DNA from: Bacillus sp. SD075
Lineage (GTDB): Bacteria; Bacillota; Bacilli; Bacillales; DSM-1321
NCBI RefSeq assembly: GCF_017355165.1
Contig: NZ_JADILK010000032.1
Location: 1 to 54,090, forward strand
Reading direction: 5' to 3'
Length of the DNA stretch: 54,090 bases
Below the pieces are notes generated by a model. The model saw only the letters and a program-made list of their open reading frames with translations, was not told the origin of the DNA and did not search any database. Of this stretch, positions 8,918 through 19,357 are shown one piece after another (within the stretch, counting starts at the first letter, position 1; each line of letters opens with the position of its first letter). The position numbers were made by a program, and so were the translations under genes.

Positions 8918-11900
8918 ATGACATACAATCAAATACCAAAAGCACAAGGGCTCTACCATCCTGAATTTGAACATGATGCATGTGGGATCGGTTTATACGC
9001 TCATTTAAAAGGGCTTGCTACACATGACATCGTCAAACAAGGACTGAATATGCTGTGCCAATTAGATCATCGCGGCGGACAGGGCAGCGATCCCCTTACA
9101 GGAGATGGTGCAGGGTTAATGGTGCAGATTCCTGATGAATATTTCAGGCTGGCATGCCCGGATATGAACTTGCCGGCAAAAGGACGCTATGGTGTAGGCA
9201 TGCTCTTTTTCTCTAACAACAATGATGAACGGAATGAAATCGAAGCTCGTTTGAATGCATTTATCGAACAAGAGGGCCAAACGTTATTAGGCTGGAGAAC
9301 GGTTCCTGTTGATGCAACGAAAATCGGCGAGGTCGGTAAGGAGACATGTCCGACGATCCGCCAAGTATTCATCGGGGCCAGCGATGAGATGACCGATGAT
9401 TTAGCTTTTGAGCGTAAATTGTTCATTATCAGAAAACAAGCTGAAAACTGGGCTCGTGAACGCGGCAATCGTTTTTATTTTGCCAGCCTATCAAGTGCTA
9501 CGATCGTATACAAAGGATTGTTGACGCCAGAGCAGGTGGATGCTTTTTATCTTGACCTTCAACAGGAGTCTTTCGTTTCGGCTTTCGCTTTAGTGCATTC
9601 CCGCTTCAGCACGAATACTTTTCCTAGTTGGGAGCGGGCACATCCAAACCGTTACCTGATCCATAATGGCGAAATCAATACGCTTAGAGGTAATGTGAAT
9701 TGGATGAAAGCTCGTGAGCAGCAGTTTGTTTCTGAAGCATTCGGGGATGACCTGCAAAAGGTCCTGCCTATTCTGGATATAGACGGCAGTGATTCCTCGA
9801 TTCTTGATAATGCACTGGAATTCTTCGTGCTTGCCGGTCGTAAACCCGCGCATGCGGCGATGATGCTCATTCCTGAACCATGGACGGAAAATCCGCATAT
9901 GACGAAGGAAAAGAAGGCATTTTACGAATATCATAGCATGCTCATGGAGCCATGGGATGGTCCGACGGCCATATCCTTTACGAATGGCAAGCAAATCGGT
10001 GCCATCCTGGACCGAAATGGTTTAAGGCCGGCAAGGTATTATGTGACAAAGGATGATTACATCATTTTCTCCTCTGAAGTCGGCGTGATCGATGTGGAGC
10101 CGGAGAATGTATTATATAAAGATCGTTTAAGCCCAGGCAGGATGCTTTTAATAGATTTAGAGGAAGGCCGTATTGTTTCCGATGAAGAAATCAAGTCGGA
10201 GATGGCTCAAGAAAATCCTTACCAGCAATGGCTGGACGAACAGCTTGTTCATTTAAGTGATGAAGAACCTGTGCTCGAAGGGGAGCCATTGAGTGATTTG
10301 TTATTCAGGCAAAAAGCGTTCGGATACACGTATGAGGATGTCCAAAAATATTTACTGCCGGTCATTAACGAAGGCAAAGATCCACTGGGCAGCATGGGGA
10401 ATGACATTCCATTAGCGGTCCTATCAGATCGCCCGCAATCGCTTTTCAATTATTTCAAGCAATCCTTTGCACAGGTAACAAACCCGCCAATCGATTCGCT
10501 TCGTGAACAGATCGTCACGTCAACGATGACATTTCTGGGTGCGGAAGGAGATTTGCTGAAACCGGATGAAACGAACAGCCGCCGCATCCAATTGGATTCA
10601 CCTGTTTTGACGCCAGGACAAATGCAGCAGTTGAAAGAAAACGCCTATCCTGAATTCAGGAGTAAAGTCATCCACACTTTATTTTCAGAAGATTTGGAGA
10701 GCGAACTTGATCGCATCTGCCGTGAAGCGGAACAAGCGATCGCTGATGGGGTCAGCCTTTTGATATTATCTGACAAGGATATGAGCAAAGAAAAAGCTGC
10801 GATTCCTTCCCTGCTGGCTGCGAGCGCCCTTCATCAAGAGCTGATCCGTCAAGGGAACCGTACGAAAGTGAGCATTATCGTTGAATCGGGGGAAGCAAGG
10901 GAAGTCCATCATTATGCGTCCCTAATCGGGTATGGAGTGGATGCGATTTACCCGTACCTTGCTTATGAAACATATAAGCAGGCGGTATTGGAAGGCAGTT
11001 TGGCCACCAGCTACGAAGAAACGGTAAGGAAATATGTACGATCGTTGACAGAAGGCATTGTAAAAGTGATGTCGAAAATGGGGATTTCAACGATTCAAAG
11101 TTATCGCGGCGCACAAATTTTCGAAGCGGTCGGAATCGGTGCTGAAGTGATCGAAAGCTATTTCAGCGGTACGGCATCGCAGCTTAGTGGGATCGATTTG
11201 GTAACGATCGCAGATGAAGCGTTGATTCGCCATAGAAAAGCTGCAGCTGGCTCCCTTGATCAAACTCTTGATAGCGGAAGTGATTTTCAATGGAGAAAAA
11301 CAGGGGAACATCATGCTTTCAATCCTAAAACGATCCATACACTGCAATGGGCATGCCGGAAAGGCGATTATAATTTATTTAAGCAATATTCAAACTTGGC
11401 GAATGAAGAGAGACTTGGATTTTTACGGAATTTATTCTCGTTCGATCAAACACGCCAAAGCATTACCATAGATGAAGTGGAATCCGTGGAATCCATCGTT
11501 AGCCGATTCAAAACGGGTGCGATGTCATTCGGTTCATTGAGCCAGGAAGCACATGAAACATTGGCGATTGCGATGAACCGTTTAGGCGGAAAAAGCAATA
11601 GTGGTGAAGGCGGGGAGCATCCTAGCCGTTACCAACTTGATGAAAACGGAGATGACCGCCGTAGCGGAATCAAACAAATTGCGTCCGGCCGTTTTGGAGT
11701 GAAAAGCCATTACCTTGTTAATGCCGATGAACTTCAAATCAAAATGGCACAAGGTGCAAAGCCGGGTGAAGGCGGCCAGCTGCCCGGAAACAAAGTATAT
11801 CCTTGGGTCGCAGAGGTCCGTGGTTCCACACCGGGTGTCGGCCTGATTTCACCGCCTCCGCATCATGATATCTATTCGATTGAAGATCTCGCACAGCTGA

Positions 11901-13468
11901 TCCATGATTTGAAAAATGCGAACCGTGATGCCAGGATCAGCGTCAAGCTTGTGTCAAAAGCAGGCGTAGGCACGATTGCAGCCGGTGTGGCCAAAGGAGC
12001 CGCGGATGTCATCGTTATCAGCGGGTATGATGGCGGTACGGGTGCATCACCAAAAACAAGTATCAAACATACAGGTCTTCCTTGGGAGCTGGGCCTTGCC
12101 GAAGCACACCAAACATTGATGCTGAATGGCCTGCGCAGCCGTGTAGTCCTTGAAACGGATGGAAAGTTAATGACGGGACGCGATGTGGTGATGGCAGCTA
12201 TCCTTGGAGCGGAAGAATTCGGCTTTGCTACAGCACCGCTTGTGGTCCTTGGCTGTGTCATGATGCGCGCATGCCATTTGGATACATGCCCAGTCGGGGT
12301 AGCTACTCAAAACCCTGAGCTTCGCAGCAAATTCACTGGAGATCCGGATCATGTTGTGAATTTCATGCGCTTCATCGCTGAGGAAGTGCGGGAAACGATG
12401 GCTGAGCTTGGATTTAGAACACTGGAGGAAATGGTCGGTCGCACTGATGTATTACAAGTGAGCGAGCGTGCACAAAACCATTGGAAAGCGAAGCATCTGG
12501 ACTTGACGACACTTCTTTTCCAACCGGAGGGGATACGTACGTATCAACTTCCTCAAAACCATAAAATTGAAGAATCCTTGGATATCCGTGAGATTTTACC
12601 AGTTGTGGAGCCTGCTTTAAATGATCAAACCCAAGTGGATGTCAGTTTCCCGATTACAAACGTGAACCGTGTGGTAGGGACGATTGTCGGCAGTGAAGTA
12701 TCCAAACGCTATGGGGAAGATGGGTTGCCTGAAGATACGATCACACTTCGTTTTACGGGATCGGCGGGTCAGAGCTTCGGTGCGTTCATTCCAAAAGGGA
12801 TGTCGATGTATTTGACAGGTGATGTCAATGACTATGTTGGAAAAGGCTTATCTGGCGGAAAGATCATTGTCACGGCACCTGCTGGCAATCAGATTGAGGC
12901 CGGGGACAATGTAATTGCCGGAAATATCGCCTTATACGGCGCAACAAGCGGAGAGGCCTATATCAATGGCCGTGCGGGAGAACGATTTGCTGTACGGAAC
13001 AGTGGAGTCAACGTAGTCGTTGAAGGAATTGGAGACCATGGCTGTGAGTATATGACGGGCGGACGCGTGGTCATCCTGGGCGACGTCGGCAAAAACTTTG
13101 CGGCAGGCATGTCAGGCGGGATCGCTTATGTACTTGCTGATGATGCAGAAGAATTCAAGGCATTATGCAATAGTGAAATGATAGAATTCGAGACGCTTGA
13201 AAATATGGATGATGCAAACGAGGTAAAAGAAATGCTTTACAGCCACCTTCATTATACAGAGAGTGCCAAAGCATCGTATGTACTGGAGAACTGGGAGGAT
13301 TTTGCCAAGAAATTCGTAAAAGTCATTCCGAAAGATTACAAACGGATGATGAAAAGCATCAATGAGCAGAAGCGTGCAGGGTTAACGGATGAAGAAGCGA
13401 TCATGAGTGCATTTCAAGCAAATGCCGTTCAAAATAAAAAAATCACTAAACAAGCCGTGATGCAATAA
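8918..13468 (+). CDS. gltA: Glutamate synthase (NADPH), large subunit
   Basis: Transfers the amide of glutamine to 2-oxoglutarate, giving two glutamates, with electrons from the small subunit. The 1516-residue length matches B. subtilis GltA. An N-terminal class II glutamine amidotransferase domain starts at Cys22 (DACGIG) after a propeptide. It is followed by the central domain, the FMN-binding synthase domain and the beta-helical GXGXG domain (about 1250-1450, with repeated GG-VVILG-type turns). C1113, C1119 and C1124 match the CX5CX4C ligands of the 3Fe-4S cluster. I start at the ATG at 8918, which has a GGGGGCG site 7 bases upstream and gives the MTYNQ N-terminus of known GltA; the ATG at 8903 lacks a binding site. 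The gene is 16 bases from gltB and under GltC control. Confidence 0.97.
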   Translation: MTYNQIPKAQGLYHPEFEHDACGIGLYAHLKGLATHDIVKQGLNMLCQLDHRGGQGSDPLTGDGAGLMVQIPDEYFRLACPDMNLPAKGRYGVGMLFFSNNNDERNEIEARLNAFIEQEGQTLLGWRTVPVDATKIGEVGKETCPTIRQVFIGASDEMTDDLAFERKLFIIRKQAENWARERGNRFYFASLSSATIVYKGLLTPEQVDAFYLDLQQESFVSAFALVHSRFSTNTFPSWERAHPNRYLIHNGEINTLRGNVNWMKAREQQFVSEAFGDDLQKVLPILDIDGSDSSILDNALEFFVLAGRKPAHAAMMLIPEPWTENPHMTKEKKAFYEYHSMLMEPWDGPTAISFTNGKQIGAILDRNGLRPARYYVTKDDYIIFSSEVGVIDVEPENVLYKDRLSPGRMLLIDLEEGRIVSDEEIKSEMAQENPYQQWLDEQLVHLSDEEPVLEGEPLSDLLFRQKAFGYTYEDVQKYLLPVINEGKDPLGSMGNDIPLAVLSDRPQSLFNYFKQSFAQVTNPPIDSLREQIVTSTMTFLGAEGDLLKPDETNSRRIQLDSPVLTPGQMQQLKENAYPEFRSKVIHTLFSEDLESELDRICREAEQAIADGVSLLILSDKDMSKEKAAIPSLLAASALHQELIRQGNRTKVSIIVESGEAREVHHYASLIGYGVDAIYPYLAYETYKQAVLEGSLATSYEETVRKYVRSLTEGIVKVMSKMGISTIQSYRGAQIFEAVGIGAEVIESYFSGTASQLSGIDLVTIADEALIRHRKAAAGSLDQTLDSGSDFQWRKTGEHHAFNPKTIHTLQWACRKGDYNLFKQYSNLANEERLGFLRNLFSFDQTRQSITIDEVESVESIVSRFKTGAMSFGSLSQEAHETLAIAMNRLGGKSNSGEGGEHPSRYQLDENGDDRRSGIKQIASGRFGVKSHYLVNADELQIKMAQGAKPGEGGQLPGNKVYPWVAEVRGSTPGVGLISPPPHHDIYSIEDLAQLIHDLKNANRDARISVKLVSKAGVGTIAAGVAKGAADVIVISGYDGGTGASPKTSIKHTGLPWELGLAEAHQTLMLNGLRSRVVLETDGKLMTGRDVVMAAILGAEEFGFATAPLVVLGCVMMRACHLDTCPVGVATQNPELRSKFTGDPDHVVNFMRFIAEEVRETMAELGFRTLEEMVGRTDVLQVSERAQNHWKAKHLDLTTLLFQPEGIRTYQLPQNHKIEESLDIREILPVVEPALNDQTQVDVSFPITNVNRVVGTIVGSEVSKRYGEDGLPEDTITLRFTGSAGQSFGAFIPKGMSMYLTGDVNDYVGKGLSGGKIIVTAPAGNQIEAGDNVIAGNIALYGATSGEAYINGRAGERFAVRNSGVNVVVEGIGDHGCEYMTGGRVVILGDVGKNFAAGMSGGIAYVLADDAEEFKALCNSEMIEFETLENMDDANEVKEMLYSHLHYTESAKASYVLENWEDFAKKFVKVIPKDYKRMMKSINEQKRAGLTDEEAIMSAFQANAVQNKKITKQAVMQ

Positions 13469-13484
13469 GGAAGGGGAGAGAAAG

Positions 13485-14966
13485 ATGGGAAAAGCAACAG
13501 GATTTATGGATTATCCGCGAGAAAAACCAAAAGACCGGAATCCTCTCACTCGTTTAAGCGACTGGAGAGAATATACAGCTCCTTTCTCTGATGAAAAGTT
13601 AAGTACACAGGGAGCCAGGTGTATGGACTGCGCAACTCCTTTCTGCCATATGGGCATGGAGTTGAACCGAGTCACAACGGGCTGTCCGATTCATAATCTG
13701 ATCCCGGAGTGGAATGATTTGGTGTACCGTGGCAGATGGAAAGAAGCATTGGACCGTTTATCGAAAACGAATAATTTCCCTGAATTCACCGGGCGCGTCT
13801 GCCCGGCCCCTTGTGAAGGGTCTTGTACGGTGGCGATAAGCGATCCTGCCGTTACCATCAAGAACATTGAACGGACCATCATCGATAAAGGGTTTGAAAA
13901 TGGCTGGATCACGCCTCGTATCCCTGAAAGCAGGACCGGCAAGAAAATTGCCATCATCGGTTCAGGACCGGCAGGATTGGCGAGTGCCGACCAGTTGAAT
14001 CAAGCAGGTCATTCGGTCACGGTTTATGAGCGCTCAGACCGTGCAGGCGGGCTGTTGACATACGGCATTCCGAACATGAAACTTGAAAAGGATGTCGTTG
14101 CACGCCGAATCAAATTATTGACCCAGGAAGGCATCGACTTCATTACCAATACAGAAGTAGGCAAAGATATTTCAGCCGAAGAACTGCAAGATCAATATGA
14201 TGCAGTCATCCTTTGCACAGGTGCCCAAAAGCAGCGTGACCTGAAAATTGAAGGACGTGAAGCAACAGGCATTCACCTTGCAATGGATTACTTGACGACT
14301 TCGACCAAAAGCCTGTTGGACTCCAATTTTGAAGACGGCAAGTTTTTAGACACTAAGGGGAAGGATGTCATCGTAATCGGTGGCGGGGATACAGGAGCTG
14401 ACTGTGTCGCGACTGCCCTTCGCCAGGAATGTAATAGCGTCGTACAATTCGGGAAGCATCCAATCCTTCCGACGGCCCGTACATCCGATAATATGTGGCC
14501 AGCCTATCCGAATGTATTTTCCCTTGATTATGCTTATGAAGAAGCGGAAGCGAAATTCGGTGCAGATCCGCGTCAATATTCCATCCAAACAAAAAAAATC
14601 GTAGCCGATGAAAATGGCAACGTTAAAGAACTGCACACAATCTCAATGGAAAAAATCAAAGGCGATGACGGAATGTACATCTTCAGGGAAGTTCCAGGAA
14701 CTGAAAAAGTATGGCCTGCACAATTCGTTTTCATCGCAATTGGATTTGAAGGAACGGAAATGCCGCTATTAACACAATTTGGCGTAGAAACAGTCAATCA
14801 AAAAATTGATGCCGTTTATGGCGAATACAGAACGAATGTCGAAGGGGTTTTCGCTGCCGGGGATGCAAGGAGAGGGCAAAGCCTCATCGTTTGGGCAATC
14901 AATGAAGGACGTGAAGTAGCTCGAGAAGTGGACCGCTACTTGATGGGCGCAACGGTATTGCCTTAA
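13485..14966 (+). CDS. gltB: Glutamate synthase (NADPH), small subunit
   Basis: FAD/NADPH-dependent subunit that passes electrons through iron-sulfur clusters to GltA. The 493 residues match B. subtilis GltB. The N-terminal ferredoxin-like part carries cysteine groups at C46, C49 and C54, CPIHN, and CPAPCEGSC. Two dinucleotide-binding folds follow, GSGPAG at 159-164 (FAD) and GGGDTG at 299-304 (NADPH). AGGGGAG lies before the ATG. It is the second gene of the gltAB operon and is followed by a terminator. Confidence 0.97.
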   Translation: MGKATGFMDYPREKPKDRNPLTRLSDWREYTAPFSDEKLSTQGARCMDCATPFCHMGMELNRVTTGCPIHNLIPEWNDLVYRGRWKEALDRLSKTNNFPEFTGRVCPAPCEGSCTVAISDPAVTIKNIERTIIDKGFENGWITPRIPESRTGKKIAIIGSGPAGLASADQLNQAGHSVTVYERSDRAGGLLTYGIPNMKLEKDVVARRIKLLTQEGIDFITNTEVGKDISAEELQDQYDAVILCTGAQKQRDLKIEGREATGIHLAMDYLTTSTKSLLDSNFEDGKFLDTKGKDVIVIGGGDTGADCVATALRQECNSVVQFGKHPILPTARTSDNMWPAYPNVFSLDYAYEEAEAKFGADPRQYSIQTKKIVADENGNVKELHTISMEKIKGDDGMYIFREVPGTEKVWPAQFVFIAIGFEGTEMPLLTQFGVETVNQKIDAVYGEYRTNVEGVFAAGDARRGQSLIVWAINEGREVAREVDRYLMGATVLP

Positions 14967-14978
14967 TTTTTAAAAACG

Positions 14979-15006
14979 GAAGTGCCATAATGGTGCTTCT
15001 TTTTTT
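14979..15006 (+). terminator. gltAB terminator
   Basis: GAAGTGCCA pairs with TGGTGCTTC (two G-U pairs) around TAA, followed by a run of T's, 12 bases after the gltB stop. Confidence 0.85.
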
Positions 15007-15080
15007 GTGGTGGGAAATGCGGCACTCACGAGTAAAGATACCTTGCTAAGAAAGAGGGAAGTCAAGGATTGATGGTATAC

Positions 15081-15120
15081 AAATTAGGCGAGCAGTATAT
15101 AAATACTGTTCGCCTAATTT
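15081..15120 (-). terminator. Terminator of the yxe-type operon
   Basis: A near-perfect 18-bp stem, AAATTAGGCGAGCAGTAT against ATACTGTTCGCCTAATTT with one G-U pair, lies 8 bases beyond the yxeQ stop on the minus strand. It has A/T-rich flanks on both sides and could act both ways. Confidence 0.8.
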
Positions 15121-15128
15121 ACTATCAG

Positions 15129-16469
15129 TCAGCTTCTATAGTCAGATTCTTGAAGAACACCAAGGGATGTATGATTCAGTGCATGGACAGCTGCTAGTAT
15201 TTTCTCCGTCTTCACTTCATCTCCTACAGCTTTATGCAATTTTTCAATTAGCTGGGAGCTTGTTAATGGATTTCCGGGACTTCCTTTAGGTGTATCGATC
15301 CGTTTCGATCGTACATCACCATTCGTTGTGGTCACGGTCACAATTGTAAATCGTCCCACTGGTAGTGCTGCTTTGGAAGGCTTGATCGTTGCATCCGTCA
15401 CTCTATTTACTTTTTGAAAGGATTCTCTCCATGAATGGGGAATAGGTTTCGATTCAAAAGAAGCAAAGGTCAGCGGTTTGCCTGTAAGCGCGAGCCATAC
15501 AATATACTCAATCGAAAATCTTCCTTCTTCACCAGTCGATGGGTTATGGTGAATCAAAGCGGAATCACCATCTGGAGGAAAGCGAACACTCACTGATCCA
15601 ATATCTTCTTCCGACAAATCGTACGTTTTATGTAAAAAAACAGCTGCTTCAGCGCCATGTGCCGCAGCAGAACAAAAAGGATACTGTTTAAACCATAATC
15701 CTGGTGTTACGATTCGCCATGTCTTTCCCCAATTCATCGTCAAATCGAGAATTCCATTTTCTGCATATACTTTAAAGAAACCATTCTTCTCATTCAAAAA
15801 GTCGGGGTTGCTATGTAAACCCATCCGAATCCAATCTGCGGAATTCACAGCGTTTTTAGCAGCAATCCCCACATGGAGCGGTTTTACCACCGTACCGAAT
15901 TGGAGTCGTAAACCCGCCGATTGGGTAGCAGCAAGACTCATGGTTTCAGCTATTAAGCGTGGTGAGTATTCCCGTAAATAAGCAACCGCACCAGCTGCAG
16001 CTATTACGCCAAGTGTAGCTGTATTATGCCAACCGTTTGTATAATGATAGGGATTCATAGTCTCTCCAAACCGAGCCATGATTTCCACACCAACCACATA
16101 AGCGGCTAAAAAGCGTTTCCCCGACATTTCTGGTTCTCCAACTGCTAACAAAGCAGACAAAATGACTGCGCTTGGATGACCTCGTACATCTGAATGCACA
16201 TCATCATAATCTAGTAAATGAGCCTGAAAGCCATTGAAGAGTGCTGCTTGGGATCTTGTCGCATGTATGTGGCTTCCAACCAAGTAACTCGTCCCGTTTC
16301 CGCCTTCTTCCACAATGATTTGCTTTAAAATCGAAATTTCCTTTTCTGATTTTGTTTGATAGGAAACAGCAAGATAATCAAGAAGTCCTTCAATTGCAGC
16401 CTGTAATACCACTTCATTTACCAATGGATTGGAATGATAAATCATTTCAGATAACCTTTCCGTGTTCAT
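15129..16469 (-). CDS. yxeQ: MmgE/PrpD-family protein
   Basis: Member of the MmgE/PrpD fold (2-methylcitrate dehydratase / aconitate decarboxylase relatives), 446 residues. Typical features are the LLDYDDVHSD stretch, GHPSAVILSALLAVGE, and a histidine-rich GWHNTATLGVIAAA stretch. It is the last gene of the operon after the ABC ATPase, as yxeQ is in B. subtilis. The pathway there degrades S-(2-succino)cysteine, but I know of no firmly assigned reaction for YxeQ. I chose the ATG at 16469, with GGAAG about 9 bases upstream. A GTG at 16478 would overlap the stop of the upstream gene, which indicates translational coupling either way. Confidence 0.87.
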   Translation of the reverse strand: MNTERLSEMIYHSNPLVNEVVLQAAIEGLLDYLAVSYQTKSEKEISILKQIIVEEGGNGTSYLVGSHIHATRSQAALFNGFQAHLLDYDDVHSDVRGHPSAVILSALLAVGEPEMSGKRFLAAYVVGVEIMARFGETMNPYHYTNGWHNTATLGVIAAAGAVAYLREYSPRLIAETMSLAATQSAGLRLQFGTVVKPLHVGIAAKNAVNSADWIRMGLHSNPDFLNEKNGFFKVYAENGILDLTMNWGKTWRIVTPGLWFKQYPFCSAAAHGAEAAVFLHKTYDLSEEDIGSVSVRFPPDGDSALIHHNPSTGEEGRFSIEYIVWLALTGKPLTFASFESKPIPHSWRESFQKVNRVTDATIKPSKAALPVGRFTIVTVTTTNGDVRSKRIDTPKGSPGNPLTSSQLIEKLHKAVGDEVKTEKILAAVHALNHTSLGVLQESDYRS

Positions 16470-16474
16470 GCACT

Positions 16475-17242
16475 TCACTTCCTTTTTTGCCCGGCATATA
16501 CGTCCGTTTCATCTCCCATTTGCCGTAAAAAACGCTGGGTTCGAGGATTAAGGGAATGCTCAATCACTTGTTCTGGGGTGCCTTGTTCGATAATATGTCC
16601 GTCTGCCATGAATATGACATGGTCAGCCACTTCCTTCGCAAATTGCATTTCGTGCGTCACGATCACCATTGTGGTCTCCTCTTTCGCTAACTCCCTTATT
16701 ACTTGTAAAACCTCATTAACCAATTCGGGATCAAGAGCGGAGGTAGGTTCATCGAATAAAATGGCATGTGGTTTTACAGCTAATGCTCTAGCGATACTGA
16801 CGCGCTGCTGTTGTCCTCCAGATAAGGTAGCGGGGTATTGGTTAGCTTGTTTTTCCAAGCCAACCCGTTTCAATAAATCCACGCCGATTTGAATGGCATC
16901 CTCTTTTTTCATCTTTTTGCTGACAAGCAAAGCTTCAATTACGTTTTTTAAGGACGTTTTATTTTTAAAAAGGTTATAGTGTTGGAATACCATCGCTGTT
17001 TGCTGTCTTAGCTGGTACGCGTCTCTCTCTTTGTATTTTTGGGTATCCAATTTTACATCCTTGATTTCGATGGTGCCGCTGTTGGGCTTTTCCAACAGGT
17101 TAAGACAGCGTAATAATGTTGATTTTCCAGAACCTGAAGGGCCTATAATGGCGACAACTTCCCCGGTTCTTATATCCAAGTTAATATCGTTCAATACTTG
17201 TTTATCATCAAAATATTTAGATAAGTTCCTTACTTTTATCAT
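16475..17242 (-). CDS. yxeO: Amino-acid-type ABC transporter, ATP-binding protein
   Basis: Cytoplasmic ATPase of a polar amino acid (PAAT) importer, 255 residues. Walker A GPSGSGKST is at 34-42, followed by a Q-loop, the signature LSGGQQQR, Walker B ILFDEP and the switch histidine in VTHEM. It sits 4 bases after the permease gene and overlaps the region of the yxeQ start, so the genes are tightly coupled. In this operon context the likely cargo is S-(2-succino)cysteine or a related modified cysteine. That is inference from the B. subtilis yxeMNO arrangement. Confidence 0.9.
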   Translation of the reverse strand: MIKVRNLSKYFDDKQVLNDINLDIRTGEVVAIIGPSGSGKSTLLRCLNLLEKPNSGTIEIKDVKLDTQKYKERDAYQLRQQTAMVFQHYNLFKNKTSLKNVIEALLVSKKMKKEDAIQIGVDLLKRVGLEKQANQYPATLSGGQQQRVSIARALAVKPHAILFDEPTSALDPELVNEVLQVIRELAKEETTMVIVTHEMQFAKEVADHVIFMADGHIIEQGTPEQVIEHSLNPRTQRFLRQMGDETDVYAGQKRK

Positions 17243-17246
17243 ATGA

Positions 17247-17918
17247 TCACCTTCTAAGTGGTTTACTGAGCCAAATTTCCAGGTATTTTTGTATCCAAGA
17301 ATAAAGAATAACCAATAGCCAGTAAATCAAGCCAACCACCAAATACGTCTCGAAAAAGCGCATGTTAGCGGATGCAATAATTTTTCCCTCTGCAAATAGT
17401 TCCGTAATTCCTAATGTAAAGGCAAGGGACGTTTCTTTAATCAAAGATATAAATGTATTCCCTGTTGCTGGCAATGCATTTAAAGCAGCCTGTGGTAATA
17501 TGATTCGCGAGTAAATCTGCACTCTTTTCATGCCAGTTGCAAGGCCCGCTTCCATCTGCCCTTTGTCCACGGAATTCAATCCAGCACGGAAAATTTCTGC
17601 TAAATAAGAGGATTCTTTCAAACTAAATCCAATGATCGCCGCGGTCATTGCCTCCATCGTAGACAACGACGGGAATAACTGTGGTAAACCATAATAAATG
17701 ATGAATAATTGTACTAACGTTGGCATTCCTCGGAATAAAGAGATATATAAGCCTGCCAAATGGGTGATTCCAAAAATATGGCTATTCCTTATTAAGGCTA
17801 CTACAAGTCCGATAATGATGGCTAAAACCATCGATATGATGGCTAAAACCAGAGTGATCGGAATAAATTTTGCGATTTGCAGGGAAATTTCCAACATATA
17901 TTGTAAATCAAAATTCAT
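17247..17918 (-). CDS. yxeN: Amino-acid-type ABC transporter, permease
   Basis: Inner-membrane permease of the HisM/GlnP type, 223 residues, with about five hydrophobic segments. The coupling (EAA) loop is visible as EAGLATGMKRVQIYSRIILPQA around residues 140-165. The gene lies between the binding-protein and ATPase genes with gaps of 24 and 4 bases. Substrate specificity cannot be read from the permease; context ties it to the yxe-type sulfur-compound pathway. Confidence 0.9.
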   Translation of the reverse strand: MNFDLQYMLEISLQIAKFIPITLVLAIISMVLAIIIGLVVALIRNSHIFGITHLAGLYISLFRGMPTLVQLFIIYYGLPQLFPSLSTMEAMTAAIIGFSLKESSYLAEIFRAGLNSVDKGQMEAGLATGMKRVQIYSRIILPQAALNALPATGNTFISLIKETSLAFTLGITELFAEGKIIASANMRFFETYLVVGLIYWLLVILYSWIQKYLEIWLSKPLRR

Positions 17919-17942
17919 AATGCATTAAAACCTCCGCTATGC

Positions 17943-18743
17943 TTATTCGCCGGAATTCGTGGTGATATCTTCACCAAAATATTTATTGGAAAGCTTCGCT
18001 AATGTACCATCTTCTTTAAGCTTTTTTATTTCTGTCGTGAATTCTTCATTTAATTTTTTTCCTTTTTCTGTTTTGGGAAATGGAAATCCTACATTTTCAT
18101 AGGCCACTGGATCACCAACTAGTTTTAACGGAAGATCATTTTTCTTTATTTCCGCAACTAGGATTGGGCGGGAATTGATATATCCATCTACACGGTTATT
18201 AATGGCATCTTGCATTGCGCCATCCCGAGTTTCATAGGTTCGTATTTTGATATCGCCGTTTTTATCATATTTCTCTAGGTTCGCGACGTTATTAGACCCC
18301 AATACACCGGAAACGGTTTTGCCTTTAAGATCAGCCAAACTTTTAATATCATTGTTTTTGGTGCTTGATACAATTTGTGCACCATAATAACTATACGGCT
18401 CTGTAAAATTAAATTGCTCTTGGCGTTCTGTTGTTATGGCGACGGCATTCGCAACGGTGTCCAATTTACCTGATCCCAATTGCCCCATTATCCCACTGAA
18501 ATCTGAAGTGACCCACTCTACCTTGTATCCTAAATCCTCAGCGATGAGTTCTGTAAGTTCTACGTCAAAACCTATTAACTTACCATCCTCTTGATAACCA
18601 TTTGGATAGCTTTGGCCAGTGGACCCCACTTTAATGGTTTTTTGTTCGGAATCATTGGCAGTATTCTCTTGTTTTGAATTGCCACATGCTGCAAGTACTA
18701 ATATGAAAAGTACAGAGAGTCCAAGGGAAAGAATTTTTTTCAT
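17943..18743 (-). CDS. yxeM: Amino-acid-type ABC transporter, solute-binding lipoprotein
   Basis: Extracellular solute-binding protein family 3, 266 residues. It has a lipoprotein signal with lipobox LAAC (Cys20) and a two-lobed periplasmic-binding fold marked by GFDVELTELIAEDLG and LADLKGKTVSGVLGSNN. It delivers the ligand to YxeN/YxeO. It follows the acetyltransferase gene by 19 bases in one transcription unit. GGAGG lies upstream of the ATG. The cystine-binding TcyA/TcyJ group is a close relative, so cystine-like ligands remain possible. Confidence 0.9.
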   Translation of the reverse strand: MKKILSLGLSVLFILVLAACGNSKQENTANDSEQKTIKVGSTGQSYPNGYQEDGKLIGFDVELTELIAEDLGYKVEWVTSDFSGIMGQLGSGKLDTVANAVAITTERQEQFNFTEPYSYYGAQIVSSTKNNDIKSLADLKGKTVSGVLGSNNVANLEKYDKNGDIKIRTYETRDGAMQDAINNRVDGYINSRPILVAEIKKNDLPLKLVGDPVAYENVGFPFPKTEKGKKLNEEFTTEIKKLKEDGTLAKLSNKYFGEDITTNSGE

Positions 18744-18762
18744 CGTTATTATCCTCCAATTA

Positions 18763-19296
18763 TTAAATGGTTTGATTATGTTTTTCAGTCCAAGCCTGAT
18801 ATTGTCCCGGCTGTAAGATTTTCCTCAAATATATCGTGAGATGACCTTTGCCTAAATCTTTTTGCCCGATTTCTTCAAATCCACTTTTTTCGTACATTTC
18901 CTTTAGCCATGGATGATTATCCGCGGTTCCGAGCGTAACCGCGGGGGCTCTCAGTTGCTTTTTCAAAATTTCCTCTTCGAGCCATGACAGAACTTTCTTC
19001 CCTATGCCTTGACGCTTATATGCAGGGTTTGTAGCGAACCAACCTATGTGCGGCAATACGAGCGGGCCAGGATTGGGGCCCCACGGTAACCGAATCGATA
19101 CGGTGGAAATAAATGTCCCATTTTCCTCCAGAACATATACCTTATTTTCGGATATGTGTTTAATTGCTTCCTCTCTCGTGGCCGTTGCCGCAGAGAAGTG
19201 AATATCCAACTCTCTTATACTCGCATAAGCATCCAATGTTAAATGAAGGAATTTATCCACATCTTCTACACGTACTTCACGAAATATTTGACTCAT
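18763..19296 (-). CDS. yxeL: GNAT-family N-acetyltransferase
   Basis: GNAT acetyltransferase, 177 residues. In the B. subtilis pathway YxeL N-acetylates S-(2-succino)cysteine before oxidation. The acetyl-CoA-binding motif is seen as NPAYKRQGIGKKVLSWLEEE, and a C-terminal YEKSGFEEIG is typical of the fold. I start at the ATG at 19296 because TAGGAGG sits 6 bases upstream. The longer frame from 19317 begins before that site. It lies 61 bases downstream of the monooxygenase gene. Confidence 0.88.
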   Translation of the reverse strand: MSQIFREVRVEDVDKFLHLTLDAYASIRELDIHFSAATATREEAIKHISENKVYVLEENGTFISTVSIRLPWGPNPGPLVLPHIGWFATNPAYKRQGIGKKVLSWLEEEILKKQLRAPAVTLGTADNHPWLKEMYEKSGFEEIGQKDLGKGHLTIYLRKILQPGQYQAWTEKHNQTI

Positions 19297-19357
19297 CTTG
19301 GGCCTCCTATACTCCATCTAGTTAATTCTTTTTCGGTCGGGTGATTCTGTCCTTGAG